From CAYYYG01 sp964591375 (GTDB lineage: Bacteria; Patescibacteriota; Microgenomatia; UBA1406; GWC2-37-13): a stretch of 47,925 bases of DNA. Location: positions 1-47,925 of the forward strand of contig CAZQAU010000010.1 in assembly GCA_964591375.1 (NCBI GenBank), written 5' to 3'. The translations under genes were made by a program, and so were the position numbers. Positions within the stretch are counted from its first letter, which is position 1. The number at the start of each line of letters is the position of its first letter. This document shows, in pieces, positions 1-7,828 of the stretch. The notes below the pieces were generated by a model. The model did no database searches. It was not told the origin of the DNA and saw nothing but the letters and a program-made list of their open reading frames with translations.

Positions 1-9
1 CCATAGGGC

Positions 10-58
10 TGTGAATATTATGTGGATAACTTATCCACACATAATAAACATTTTCACA
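10..58. promoter_or_regulatory. Cluster of four DnaA-box-like 9-mers (possible oriC edge)
   Basis: TGTGGATAA (21-29) and TTATCCACA (31-39) are two perfect DnaA-box 9-mers in inverted orientation, one base apart. They are flanked by the near-boxes TGTGAATAT (10-18) and ATTTTCACA (50-58), each one mismatch from the relaxed consensus. AT-rich DNA follows up to about 120. This could be part of a replication origin or a DnaA-regulated region. The window edge cuts off the context, and dnaA itself is not visible. Confidence 0.5.
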
Positions 59-179
59 TAACAAATCAAGAGATCAAAAGAGAACACATACATGCTAAAA
101 AAAAGAACACACACGGCGGAAAATACTTATGTAAAAAAATCAGTTTCGCAGACGTCATTCGAAGGAAAAATGATCGTAC

Positions 180-185
180 TATAAT
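180..185 (+). promoter_or_regulatory. -10 element of comF
   Basis: A perfect TATAAT ends 8 nt before the comF ATG, so transcription would begin at or just before the start codon. There is no Shine-Dalgarno sequence. One of many such very short or absent leaders in the window. Confidence 0.55.
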
Positions 186-193
186 AGATAGGT

Positions 194-877
194 ATGCTGC
201 GAGACATATTGTTTCCGAAAACATGCGTAATGTGCGGGTTTTGGGGATCTTATATCTGTCTTCGTTGTGAAAAAAAACTTCAAAAAAGCCAACATAGTGC
301 GTGTTTATACTGTGAAAGAACTAGTTTATTAGGTAGTACACACACGGATTGTAAAAAAGAATCAGGTGTTGATGGAGTCGTAAGTCTTTACTCATATAAT
401 CCACTTATGCGACTGATCATAAAAAATATAAAATACAAAGGTGCCTTTGACATATTTAATGAGTTTTTTAGGCTAATAAAACCGGAGCATATAGAAGACA
501 TCTATTTGTTTAGAAGATATTACCCAAAAGCTTTACTTCAGCCCATTCCTCTACATGACAATAAAAAAAAAGCACGTGGATTTAATCAGTCAGAAATTAT
601 CGCCCGCTATTTTTCATCGATATTAGGATATCCGGTAATAGACCTTCTTAAAAGAACGAGAGAAACCAAAGCACAGGCTCAAATAAAAGAGAGGAGAATT
701 AGATATACAAACATGAATGACGCTTTTCAGATATCAGATATAATGAGACCGCCGAAATATCCTGTAATTTTAGTCGATGATGTGGTTACAACCGGGAGTA
801 CTGCTCAGGAAGCAGCAAGGGTTCTTAAGCGTGCGGGTGTGAAAGAAGTCTATGTTTTCTCATTGGCCCGAGGATAA
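194..877 (+). CDS. comF: ComF family phosphoribosyltransferase-like protein
   Basis: 227 aa. The N-terminus has paired cysteines (C11/C14, C22/C25, C37/C40) typical of the ComF zinc-binding region. The C-terminus carries the type I phosphoribosyltransferase PRPP loop VILVDDVVTTGST (about residues 190-203). ComF proteins are linked to natural transformation, where they help single-stranded DNA reach the recombination machinery; the biochemical substrate is unsettled. Length is normal for the family. The start is set by TATAAT at 180-185, 8 nt upstream. It lies next to a DnaA-box cluster. Confidence 0.88.
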   Translation: MLRDILFPKTCVMCGFWGSYICLRCEKKLQKSQHSACLYCERTSLLGSTHTDCKKESGVDGVVSLYSYNPLMRLIIKNIKYKGAFDIFNEFFRLIKPEHIEDIYLFRRYYPKALLQPIPLHDNKKKARGFNQSEIIARYFSSILGYPVIDLLKRTRETKAQAQIKERRIRYTNMNDAFQISDIMRPPKYPVILVDDVVTTGSTAQEAARVLKRAGVKEVYVFSLARG

Positions 878-886
878 TATTTTGAG

Positions 887-915
887 TTGATTTTTGCAAC
901 CTATAGTATTATAAT
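887..915 (+). promoter_or_regulatory. Sigma70-type promoter for the 942 gene
   Basis: TTGATT (887-892), a 17-nt spacer and TATAAT (910-915) form a near-consensus promoter. The predicted leader to the ATG at 942 is about 20 nt. Confidence 0.6.
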
Positions 916-941
916 ATGGTTAATCAAAAGTTTATATATTT

Positions 942-1304
942 ATGGATAATTTTAATAAAATCATTTCTTTCGTTCTCGGTCTTATTGTCGTTGTCGTATT
1001 TTTGCTTATTGCAACAGGAAAACTTAAAGTCTTTAACTCAAAAAGCGGATTGTTTAATGTTTCTAGAGGGAATACGGTAGCGTCACCAACTCCCACCGTA
1101 AAACCAACGATAGTAGCACAGAACAATGAAGTGGTCACTCCAACAGAAGAGCCGCGTATTACAACAACTCCTAAAGTTTCCCCCACAAATAACCCTGTAA
1201 AAGATATTAAGACAATACCAAGCACAGGTGCAGCAACCGATCTTTTAGTTGCAACATTTATAATGTTTGCGGTCGGATTAATATTTAAGAAAGCTACCGT
1301 TTAA
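942..1304 (+). CDS. Small surface protein with LPXTG-like sorting signal
   Basis: 120 aa. A hydrophobic N-terminal segment (about residues 8-24) acts as signal peptide or anchor. A Thr/Pro-rich low-complexity stretch of about 50 residues follows, as expected for an extended wall or surface stalk. The C-terminus has IPSTG, then a hydrophobic helix, then KK, which is the order of a sortase signal (LPXTG, membrane segment, basic tail). Family knowledge suggests covalent surface anchoring; no sortase gene is in this window, so this is inference. Otherwise unrecognised. It has its own promoter at 887-915. Confidence 0.6.
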   Translation: MDNFNKIISFVLGLIVVVVFLLIATGKLKVFNSKSGLFNVSRGNTVASPTPTVKPTIVAQNNEVVTPTEEPRITTTPKVSPTNNPVKDIKTIPSTGAATDLLVATFIMFAVGLIFKKATV

Positions 1305-1306
1305 GC

Positions 1307-1876
1307 TTATTGAAATCCAGGTATTTTGAGAACGCCGCTGGCTAGTAGATTAACAAGGAATACAGAAGATAGTGCAAAGACTATGCCAATAATTGCTCCG
1401 TAGATAGTACGTCTTCCTAAGTTTAATTGTTCCGCATCTCCCCTTGAAGTGACAATGAGAAATCCTCCATACAATAGGTACAAAAATGCTATCGCTCCGC
1501 CAATAGACAACAGCACATTGAGCAAAGGTCGAGTTAATGAAGCGGCTGCACCAGGTTGAGTAAAGTCAGATAAAGTCGTGGTTATACAACCGATCGCACT
1601 ATAAAAGCGGCCAGGTTGTGCAGGGAGTATGGGCGAATTTGTAGTTTCGTCGATTTTTAATGTATCAAGTGTCTCCGGATGATTTCCATCAACGGTGGGA
1701 TACAAACAGGCGGCACACTGTTTCCAGTTACCCGGAAGAGCGGTGATGTTCGAAGGATTAGTTGCACACAAACCACATTCATCACAAACAGCATAACGCT
1801 GAGCAGAAACAGAACGGGGTAATGTACTGACTAAAAGCGAGAGGATAATCAATGTATAAAGAAACACGCGTTTCAT
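1307..1876 (-). CDS. Mbov_0395/TrbC-like pilin-type membrane protein
   Basis: 189 aa. An N-terminal signal peptide ends near SVSA-Q. A cysteine-rich external segment follows (CDECGLC and CAAC, about residues 31-57). Two C-terminal transmembrane helices are separated by a short basic loop (SRGDAEQLNLGRR). That helix-loop-helix is the hallmark of the TrbC/VirB2-like pilin family widespread in CPR genomes. The role is unproven; such proteins are annotated as conjugal-transfer or pilin-like. A -10 TATACT (complement of 1883-1888) sits 6 nt before the ATG. It is convergent with the sorting-signal protein. Confidence 0.65.
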   Translation of the reverse strand: MKRVFLYTLIILSLLVSTLPRSVSAQRYAVCDECGLCATNPSNITALPGNWKQCAACLYPTVDGNHPETLDTLKIDETTNSPILPAQPGRFYSAIGCITTTLSDFTQPGAAASLTRPLLNVLLSIGGAIAFLYLLYGGFLIVTSRGDAEQLNLGRRTIYGAIIGIVFALSSVFLVNLLASGVLKIPGFQ

Positions 1877-1945
1877 ATAGTGAGTATATCAAGAAAGTAG
1901 AGAAGTTATCAATTATATTCGCCGCAACATGTAATTATAGAAAGG

Positions 1946-1951
1946 TATAAT
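1946..1951 (+). promoter_or_regulatory. -10 element, leaderless start of SpoIID/LytB gene
   Basis: Perfect TATAAT 6 nt before the ATG at 1958. No ribosome binding site is present. Confidence 0.6.
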
Positions 1952-1957
1952 GATAGT

Positions 1958-3706
1958 ATGCAAAGATTTTTTGTAATCCTTCTTTTAATGGTTTTGTGTG
2001 TGCAGATCACCTTGTCTATTCAAGCAGACGAATATGATGATATCTCCAAGCAGTTATCAGATTTGAAAAAATCGCTGGATTCATCTCAAAAAGCCACACA
2101 GACAAACGAAAAAAATCTGCAAGGACTAAACCAACAATTAAATACGATAAAAAATAAAGTAATAACTTTAACCAATGAAATCGTTAAGAAAGAAAAGGAA
2201 GTAAGAGATGGAGAAAGCGCACTGCTATATCAGAAGGCCTTACTTGAAGAGAGGACCGTTTCGTATTATAAAAATTTGGATAAAAACACTTTTACTGTGG
2301 TTGACTTATTAATCGCAGAAAATCTTTCTTTGAGTTTACAAAATTTTTTTTATCAAAAAACCCTCTTAGATGAAGACAGAAAAACGATCATAAGTATTGT
2401 TACCTATATTAAAGACCTAAAGCTAAAAAAAGACAGTTTGCAAAAGGATAAAGAAAAAATGACTATAATCAAAGAAGAAGTAGATAAACAGTCTAGTTTT
2501 TTAGCTGCAGAAATAGAAAAAGCAAAGGCATTTGAAAGCACTATTCAAAAGAAGATTGCTGAGCTTTCAGCCCGTCAGCAGGAAATATTGGCTCAAAAAT
2601 TAGCGAGTTTAAATATTCCTCGGTCCGCCGGATCAACGATGGGTGGATGTGTGGATGATCGTTCTGTTGATCCAGGTTTCAGTCCAAGGTTTGCTTTTTA
2701 TACTTACGGAGTTCCTGATAGAGTGGGTATGAGTCAGTGGGGCGCCTTTGGTCGTTCAAAGGCAGGTCAAGATTACAAAACCATACTTGGTGCATACTTT
2801 AATAACGTTAGATTTGAATGTAAGAACTTTCCCTCAAATAAAGTTAAGGTGCAAGGATACGGCGAAGTCGGCAGTCGAGACTATTTAAAAGGACTGGGTG
2901 AAATGTTTAGTTCCTGGGGAGATGAAGGAGGATATGAGGCATTTAAAGCGCAGGTTGTGGCAGCGGCCTCTTTTGCCTATTCTTATACAAAGGGTGGAAA
3001 TAATGAGATCTGTACAACACAAAGTTGTCAGGTGTACTTAGGACACAATAAAGGCGGAAAATGGGATCAGGCCGTGGACGATGTAAATAGCAAATGTGGT
3101 GACGGTGTGGAGGTGATGGTCTCCAATGATACTAATGAAGTTATTACAGCCTGGTACTCTTCTACATTTGGAGGGTATTCCAAGAGTTCAGGTGAGGTTT
3201 GGGGAGGCAGTAGGCCATGGACTAAAACAGGACGTGACACAGCAGGAGATGTTTCCAACTTTTCAGACTTAAATGAAAAAGCTTATGATAAACAGTCTCC
3301 ATGGTTTTATTGTGACTGGGGATCTCGAGCACAGTACAATAAAACGGCCTGGCTGAAACCGGAAGAAGTGGCGGATATTGCCAATGCTTTATTACTCGCT
3401 AAAGCAGACACATCCACACAGAAACATTTATCTCAGCCAGACAAACCAAATCCAGATGGTGTCGACACCTGGGACAAAGAAAAAGTGAAGTCTGAACTCC
3501 AATCGCGTGGTAGAAATCCGATTAACTCAGCAAGTGATGTGAGTATCAGTTGGGATAATGGCAGTGGCCGAACGAACTCAATCACTATATCAGGAGATGG
3601 TAGCTCTTATACCTTCGATGGAAATGAATTCAAAAACTTTTTTAATTTAAGAGCTCCCGCAAACATCCAGATAGTCGGGCCTCTGTACAATGTTGAAAAG
3701 AAGTAA
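1958..3706 (+). CDS. Secreted SpoIID/LytB-domain protein with N-terminal coiled coil
   Basis: 582 aa. A signal peptide (about residues 1-23) is followed by a long coiled coil (about 25-215), resembling the PcsB/EnvC-type regulatory coils of cell-wall hydrolases. The SpoIID/LytB domain begins near residue 245, with the signature GVGMSQWGAFGRSKAG-type stretch around residue 251. SpoIID proteins are lytic transglycosylases acting on peptidoglycan, and LytB-type members modify autolysin activity. A role in wall remodelling at division is likely but inferred. TATAAT (1946-1951) lies 6 nt before the ATG, so the transcript is probably leaderless. Confidence 0.8.
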   Translation: MQRFFVILLLMVLCVQITLSIQADEYDDISKQLSDLKKSLDSSQKATQTNEKNLQGLNQQLNTIKNKVITLTNEIVKKEKEVRDGESALLYQKALLEERTVSYYKNLDKNTFTVVDLLIAENLSLSLQNFFYQKTLLDEDRKTIISIVTYIKDLKLKKDSLQKDKEKMTIIKEEVDKQSSFLAAEIEKAKAFESTIQKKIAELSARQQEILAQKLASLNIPRSAGSTMGGCVDDRSVDPGFSPRFAFYTYGVPDRVGMSQWGAFGRSKAGQDYKTILGAYFNNVRFECKNFPSNKVKVQGYGEVGSRDYLKGLGEMFSSWGDEGGYEAFKAQVVAAASFAYSYTKGGNNEICTTQSCQVYLGHNKGGKWDQAVDDVNSKCGDGVEVMVSNDTNEVITAWYSSTFGGYSKSSGEVWGGSRPWTKTGRDTAGDVSNFSDLNEKAYDKQSPWFYCDWGSRAQYNKTAWLKPEEVADIANALLLAKADTSTQKHLSQPDKPNPDGVDTWDKEKVKSELQSRGRNPINSASDVSISWDNGSGRTNSITISGDGSSYTFDGNEFKNFFNLRAPANIQIVGPLYNVEKK

Positions 3707-3752
3707 ATGATCTTTACAAAGCTTAATACTATCAGTTAGAATCAATAGTAGA

Positions 3753-4118
3753 ATGAATATAGATGCAATTGCGATTTTTATCACCAAAGCCCTCATCGGA
3801 ATAATGGAAACATTTTTAGGGGTGAGGTTTTTTCTGAAAATTCTTGGTGCAAGTCAACAGGCTTCTTTTGTAAGATGGGTTTATGCCACTACTGATTCCA
3901 TAATGGAACCATTTATCGGTATGTTCCCGTCTCCTTCTCTTGGACCCTATTTTATTATCGAATTAAATGCAATCTTCGCCATGATTGTCTATGCCCTTGT
4001 TGGTTATTTTATTATTCGTGTCATAGACTTTATATACAAACAGTTTATTCTTAATTTTCAAAATGCGGACAAACCGCAGGAGCATGTAGTAAAAAAGGAA
4101 GAAGCTAAAGGTGTTTGA
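3753..4118 (+). CDS. YggT family integral membrane protein
   Basis: 121 aa. Two hydrophobic regions (about residues 8-30 and 66-92) flank the YggT-type stretch FVRWVYATTDSIMEPFIGMFPS, where an R-W-Y/T-D-P pattern is family-typical. YggT proteins are small membrane proteins, often near division or osmotic-stress genes; the function is not firmly known. The C-terminal tail is charged and cytoplasmic. It is convergent with the CoA fusion gene, leaving one base between them. Confidence 0.75.
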   Translation: MNIDAIAIFITKALIGIMETFLGVRFFLKILGASQQASFVRWVYATTDSIMEPFIGMFPSPSLGPYFIIELNAIFAMIVYALVGYFIIRVIDFIYKQFILNFQNADKPQEHVVKKEEAKGV

Positions 4119-4119
4119 A

Positions 4120-5106
4120 TCACTCAAACTGCAATATTAACTTCTTAACAAGTTTTTTCGTGTCTTCGGTAACTTCAGTTATAACAATTCCCTGATTAAA
4201 CTGTCCGTAAAGGACAAATGCTCCTAAAGGCGCCAGTAAAATTGCCGGGAGAGCAAGCAAATCCTCTTCCCCCTTAATAACCAAAGTGGTTTTTTGGAAT
4301 TTATTCAAAAACGTAATCAGTTTTTGTTTAAATCCAACTACCGCAGTGTTCTGGATTGTTCCCGGGGCATTATTATAAGTGCGCATATTTTTGGATTTAT
4401 CATCAGACAAATTCGCACGGCGACTTCTTCCATCTGTTATAGTAATGTCGGGAATAAACCCCTTTTCTTTAAGACTTGCCGTTACAATGTCTCCCACAGT
4501 AATAACAACAGTAGGTTTTGTCTTGTCGATATACTGCAAAGTCTCATCTTCATTTCTCATAATAATCCCCAGTGGAGTACGCATACTGCCACGCAGTTCT
4601 TTTGGCAGCAGCAGCTTGTTTTTATGAATAAAAAGATAGACATACGGATTTCCAGAGCGATCGATAAGGCCTTTTCTTATGCGCTCTGCCCTGATGATAT
4701 GTTTATCCGGACCTTTTACTAATGGCACTTTTACAATATCCAAAGGAGGTAATCCCTTTTTTATACGTTCCTTATTTATTATGAGTGCGTTTTTATACGT
4801 TTCTCTAGTCACTATAATCGCCTGTATAGAAGTATCTTGTAATGAAAACCCATATAAATCATTAATAGGAAGAATACTTACCTTAGAGGAGGTTTTATTT
4901 TTAGAAACATACTCAAGAATAGATTTTTTTCTTTCATCAAAAGTCTGTATCTGACCTGGAAATGTTTTTCTTTGGGTGTAAGTATCGGAAGTAAGGGCTA
5001 TTTTAATGTGATCTGAAATTTTTAATGCATGATTAATAAGAGCAGAATGCCCTGCATGGAGATGGTCGAATGTTCCGCCAATGGTCAGACAGCGATATTT
5101 TTTCAT
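4120..5106 (-). CDS. Fused archaeal-type phosphopantetheine adenylyltransferase and GTP-dependent dephospho-CoA kinase
   Basis: 328 aa with two domains. Residues 1 to about 150 are a nucleotidyltransferase of the archaeal/eukaryotic-like PPAT class: GGTFDHLHAGH at 10-20 gives the HxGH ATP site, and it converts 4'-phosphopantetheine to dephospho-CoA. Residues about 170-328 match the DUF359 GTP-dependent dephospho-CoA kinase family: GDIV (205-208), PDITITDGRSRR (219-230), GEEDL (279-283) and YGQ (300-302). The protein would therefore carry out the last two steps of CoA synthesis. Bacteria normally use unrelated CoaD and CoaE, so this is an archaeal-style route. The start is supported by the GGTFD motif near the N-terminus. 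Confidence 0.82.
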   Translation of the reverse strand: MKKYRCLTIGGTFDHLHAGHSALINHALKISDHIKIALTSDTYTQRKTFPGQIQTFDERKKSILEYVSKNKTSSKVSILPINDLYGFSLQDTSIQAIIVTRETYKNALIINKERIKKGLPPLDIVKVPLVKGPDKHIIRAERIRKGLIDRSGNPYVYLFIHKNKLLLPKELRGSMRTPLGIIMRNEDETLQYIDKTKPTVVITVGDIVTASLKEKGFIPDITITDGRSRRANLSDDKSKNMRTYNNAPGTIQNTAVVGFKQKLITFLNKFQKTTLVIKGEEDLLALPAILLAPLGAFVLYGQFNQGIVITEVTEDTKKLVKKLILQFE

Positions 5107-5181
5107 AAACAGTATCGTATTTATACATCAGAATGATAAAAAAGTATAGCTTCTTATTGATTTTTTTGTAAAATAATTTAA

Positions 5182-5203
5182 TATTTAACCAAATGGTTAA
5201 ATA
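5182..5203 (+). promoter_or_regulatory. Palindromic operator over the ArsR-family gene start
   Basis: TATTTAACC (5182-5190), AAAT, GGTTAAATA (5195-5203) form perfect 9-bp arms. The palindrome overlaps a TAATAT -10 (5179-5184) and the ATG at 5193-5195. ArsR-type repressors bind such palindromes, so autoregulation is the likely meaning. Confidence 0.6.
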
Positions 5204-5522
5204 TCCTGTATCCAATACGGATGCGGTCTTTCATGCTCTGTCACATGAAGTCAGGCGGACTATATTGAGACGCCTTCTTAGCGGCCCGGCTACTGTTTCA
5301 GAATTAACCGAACCCTTTCACATATCGTTTCCTGCAATAACTAAACACTTAGATGTTTTGGAAAAATCGAAACTGATTTTCCGTCGCAAACAGGGAAGAC
5401 AGATACTTATCACTTTAAACTCTGGGCCTCTTCTTGAAGTAAAAAAGTGGCTAGGTGACTATGAAAATTTTTGGGTACGTCAGCTTGAGTCATTAAGCTC
5501 CTTGTTTTCTCCAGAATTATAA
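5193..5522 (+). CDS. ArsR family winged-helix transcriptional regulator
   Basis: 109 aa. The ArsR winged-helix domain covers nearly the whole protein: FHALSHEVRRTILRRLLSGPATVSEL, then the recognition helix ISFPAITKHLDVLEKSKLI, then the wing. No cysteine metal site is visible, so it resembles the SdpR/YczG-like subgroup rather than a metal sensor. The start codon lies within its own presumed operator (5182-5203), with the -10 8 nt upstream, suggesting a leaderless autoregulated transcript. No target gene is obvious; the CoA fusion is divergent. Confidence 0.85.
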   Translation: MVKYPVSNTDAVFHALSHEVRRTILRRLLSGPATVSELTEPFHISFPAITKHLDVLEKSKLIFRRKQGRQILITLNSGPLLEVKKWLGDYENFWVRQLESLSSLFSPEL

Positions 5523-5523
5523 A

Positions 5524-5760
5524 TTAGCGGTTAGTCTTCTTGTTTGATAAACCCAGGCACGCTACTATAAAGACTGTTGTATACATAAAAAAGCCATACA
5601 CGCAGGCTGGAAGCTCAAACAAACGAAAAGTATTGCCACAGCGAATAAACGTATTACTGCATCCTGGCCCCCAGATTTCATTATATGATAAGAACCCGGA
5701 AAAGAGCAGACCTGCAAGCGAAATGCACAAAATAATCACAAGAGAAGCTTTTTGATTCAT
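5524..5760 (-). CDS. Small two-helix membrane protein resembling half of a VKOR
   Basis: 78 aa with two membrane helices (about residues 6-27 and 51-72). Between them lie CSNTFIRCG and then LPACVYGFFMY. The order of a periplasmic cysteine pair followed by a P-x-C/G-rich helix start recalls the first half of vitamin K epoxide reductase/DsbB-like quinone-linked thiol oxidases. It is about half the usual length and lacks the second helix pair and second CxxC. It may be a reduced family member or an unrelated thiol membrane protein. It is convergent with the ArsR gene, with one base between. Confidence 0.45.
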   Translation of the reverse strand: MNQKASLVIILCISLAGLLFSGFLSYNEIWGPGCSNTFIRCGNTFRLFELPACVYGFFMYTTVFIVACLGLSNKKTNR

Positions 5761-5901
5761 TGGTGTTATAAATTAAAACTACGAAAAATAGTATATATGG
5801 TGGCACTAGAAAAGCGCAGTGATGAAGCACACAAGTTGATCTGTGGCAATATTATTATTCTGTCTTCAGGTGGTTTAGTGATAACTCTCACAAACTCTTG
5901 A

Positions 5902-5907
5902 TATAAT
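5902..5907 (+). promoter_or_regulatory. -10 element of the Crp/Fnr gene
   Basis: Perfect TATAAT ends 8 nt before the ATG at 5916. Leaderless or near-leaderless. Confidence 0.55.
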
Positions 5908-5915
5908 ATAGATGT

Positions 5916-6584
5916 ATGAAAGACGTATCATACCTGAAACTTAATGAATTGTTTCAACAGGCTAAACAAGTAAAATACCATAAAGGGGATATAATATTGC
6001 GCCCGGAAGACAGCTCTTCTTATGCATATTTTATAGAGCAAGGATCAGTAAAAGTATATTCTCTTACCGAGTGGGGTGATGAAAAAATTCATATTTTATA
6101 CAAGACAGGAGAAATGTTTCCACTACTGTGGATCTTTGATCAAATACCCATAAGTAAATATTATGAAGCAATTGAAGATATAACTTTAAAAAAAGTGTCA
6201 CGCGAGGAATTTCTTCAATACTGTAAAGAACACACCGATTTTTTATTTGAAGTGACTAAAAAAATTATTTCCATGATGGATGTTTTTACTGATCGAGTAG
6301 AAAATCTTGAATACACAAAAGCATCGGCACGGCTGATCTCCCGTTTATTGTATTTGGCAAAACGATTTGGGGAACAAAATGGAAAACAGATTAAAATTGT
6401 TGTTCCTTTAACCCACAAAGATATTGCCAATACCATTGCTATGACCCGGGAAACGGCTAGTCGTGAGTTTACCAAACTAGAAAAGAAGAAATTAATCGGT
6501 TACGAAAGTCATCACATCATAATTTATGATAAAACAAAACTGGAAGCGGAACTTTCAAAGGATTATGAAAAAGAAGCAATGTAA
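5916..6584 (+). CDS. Crp/Fnr family transcriptional regulator
   Basis: 222 aa. The N-terminal cyclic-nucleotide-binding-like beta-barrel (about residues 8-120) contains KGDIILRPEDSSSYAYFIEQGSVKVYSL. A dimer helix follows, then a C-terminal Crp-type helix-turn-helix (about 165-215) with the signature ANTIAMTRETASREFTKLEKKKLI. The N-terminal cysteine cluster of FNR oxygen sensors is absent, so a redox iron-sulfur sensor is unlikely. The effector is unknown. TATAAT at 5902-5907 sets the start. Confidence 0.87.
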   Translation: MKDVSYLKLNELFQQAKQVKYHKGDIILRPEDSSSYAYFIEQGSVKVYSLTEWGDEKIHILYKTGEMFPLLWIFDQIPISKYYEAIEDITLKKVSREEFLQYCKEHTDFLFEVTKKIISMMDVFTDRVENLEYTKASARLISRLLYLAKRFGEQNGKQIKIVVPLTHKDIANTIAMTRETASREFTKLEKKKLIGYESHHIIIYDKTKLEAELSKDYEKEAM

Positions 6585-6609
6585 CTAGGATATCCGAAAA
6601 GTCTTCATT

Positions 6610-7743
6610 TTATATAGTAACAGGATGAATAGGTGGTGTGTGGACGGGTAGTAGCTCTTCAATCCTGTGTAATAAATCGGGAATACCATCTCCTGTTTGA
6701 GACGAAACAAATACAGGGCTAAAAGTGTTTATAAAAAAATCTAAAGTGGTGCGGTCCATATGAGTTGCTTTATCTATTTTATTAAACACCACAATAGTAG
6801 GAGTGTTGGTGACCTGAAGTTCATCAAGGGTTTTTTCAACCGTATTTATTTTGTTCTGTAACTGTGGATCAGAAGCATCGACCACATGTATTATTATATC
6901 CGCATGGACAGTTTCAAGGAGAGTCGATCTAAAGGCCTGAATGAGTTCCGGAGGTAAATCACGGATGAAGCCGATTGTATCGGAAACGAGAATAGAGCGA
7001 CGAGACTCAGGAAGATACATTTTTCCGGTAGCGCTATCGAGCGTTGCAAATAAAGCATCTTTTACAAGTTTATGTTTACCGGTTAAGCGATTGAAAAGTG
7101 TTGATTTTCCAGCATTGGTATATCCGACAATCGAAACAGTTTTAAGACCGAGTTCTTTTCTACGTTCTAAATGCCGAAGCCGATGGCTTTCCAGTTTCTC
7201 AAGTTTTTTTTGATACGTTGCGATTGAAATTTTCCAGTGGTACTGCATCTGTTGCGTGTTTGTTTCTCCCGCTCCACCCACTGTGCCCCGACTGCTTCTT
7301 TGTCTTCCCAACATTTCAGTAAGATTATAAATACGAGGTCCCATGTGCCGCATAGCAGCAAGCTCTATCTGTAGTTTGCTTTCTGCAGTACGGGCATGAT
7401 TTTTAAAAATATGTAAAATAAGATCGACTCGATCCCAAACATCGACATTGGGGTATCTATCCCATAATGCCCTTTTAATATTAAAAAGCTGCTTTGGCTT
7501 TAGGATTTCATTGGCGATAATAGTTTTGATGCTCATTTCTGGAATAATCTTAGTGACGACTTCTTCCAGTTTTCCCTTACCAATATATGTGGCCGGGTCA
7601 GGATGTATTTTTTGTTGAATAATCTTAACCACCTCACCACGACCATATGTTGCAGTTAGTTCAACGAGTTCATGTAAACGTTTAGCCTGGTTTTTTAAGG
7701 TCAAATGCGGTGGAACAATATCCAGTAATAAAAATCGATTCAT
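6610..7743 (-). CDS. hflX: Ribosome-associated GTPase HflX
   Basis: 377 aa. The N-terminal HflX domain (about residues 20-190) includes the glycine-rich GRQRSSRGTVGGAGE segment. The GTPase domain has G1 GYTNAGKST (207-215), G3 DTIGF (255-259) and G4 NKID (321-324). HflX binds the 50S subunit and splits stalled 70S ribosomes after stress. Length is slightly short because the C-terminal extension is minimal. A -10 TATAAT (complement of 7749-7754) lies 5 nt from the ATG. Confidence 0.93.
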   Translation of the reverse strand: MNRFLLLDIVPPHLTLKNQAKRLHELVELTATYGRGEVVKIIQQKIHPDPATYIGKGKLEEVVTKIIPEMSIKTIIANEILKPKQLFNIKRALWDRYPNVDVWDRVDLILHIFKNHARTAESKLQIELAAMRHMGPRIYNLTEMLGRQRSSRGTVGGAGETNTQQMQYHWKISIATYQKKLEKLESHRLRHLERRKELGLKTVSIVGYTNAGKSTLFNRLTGKHKLVKDALFATLDSATGKMYLPESRRSILVSDTIGFIRDLPPELIQAFRSTLLETVHADIIIHVVDASDPQLQNKINTVEKTLDELQVTNTPTIVVFNKIDKATHMDRTTLDFFINTFSPVFVSSQTGDGIPDLLHRIEELLPVHTPPIHPVTI

Positions 7744-7812
7744 ACCATATTATACCTTTTCCCCGTCACAATAATCTAGCTAATCTTATTTATGATCCTC
7801 GATGTTTTTCGT

Positions 7813-7818
7813 TATAAT
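7813..7818 (+). promoter_or_regulatory. -10 element deciding the start of the TPR membrane protein
   Basis: TATAAT lies inside the longest possible reading frame (from 7802) and 10 nt before the ATG at 7829. This favours the downstream start. Confidence 0.5.
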
Positions 7819-7828
7819 CAAGACTAGG

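Noticed and set aside
22..270. Open frame of 82 codons overlapping the start of comF
   Set aside because: It runs through the DnaA-box cluster and overlaps comF in another frame. Composition is not protein-like, and no promoter or ribosome binding site fits.
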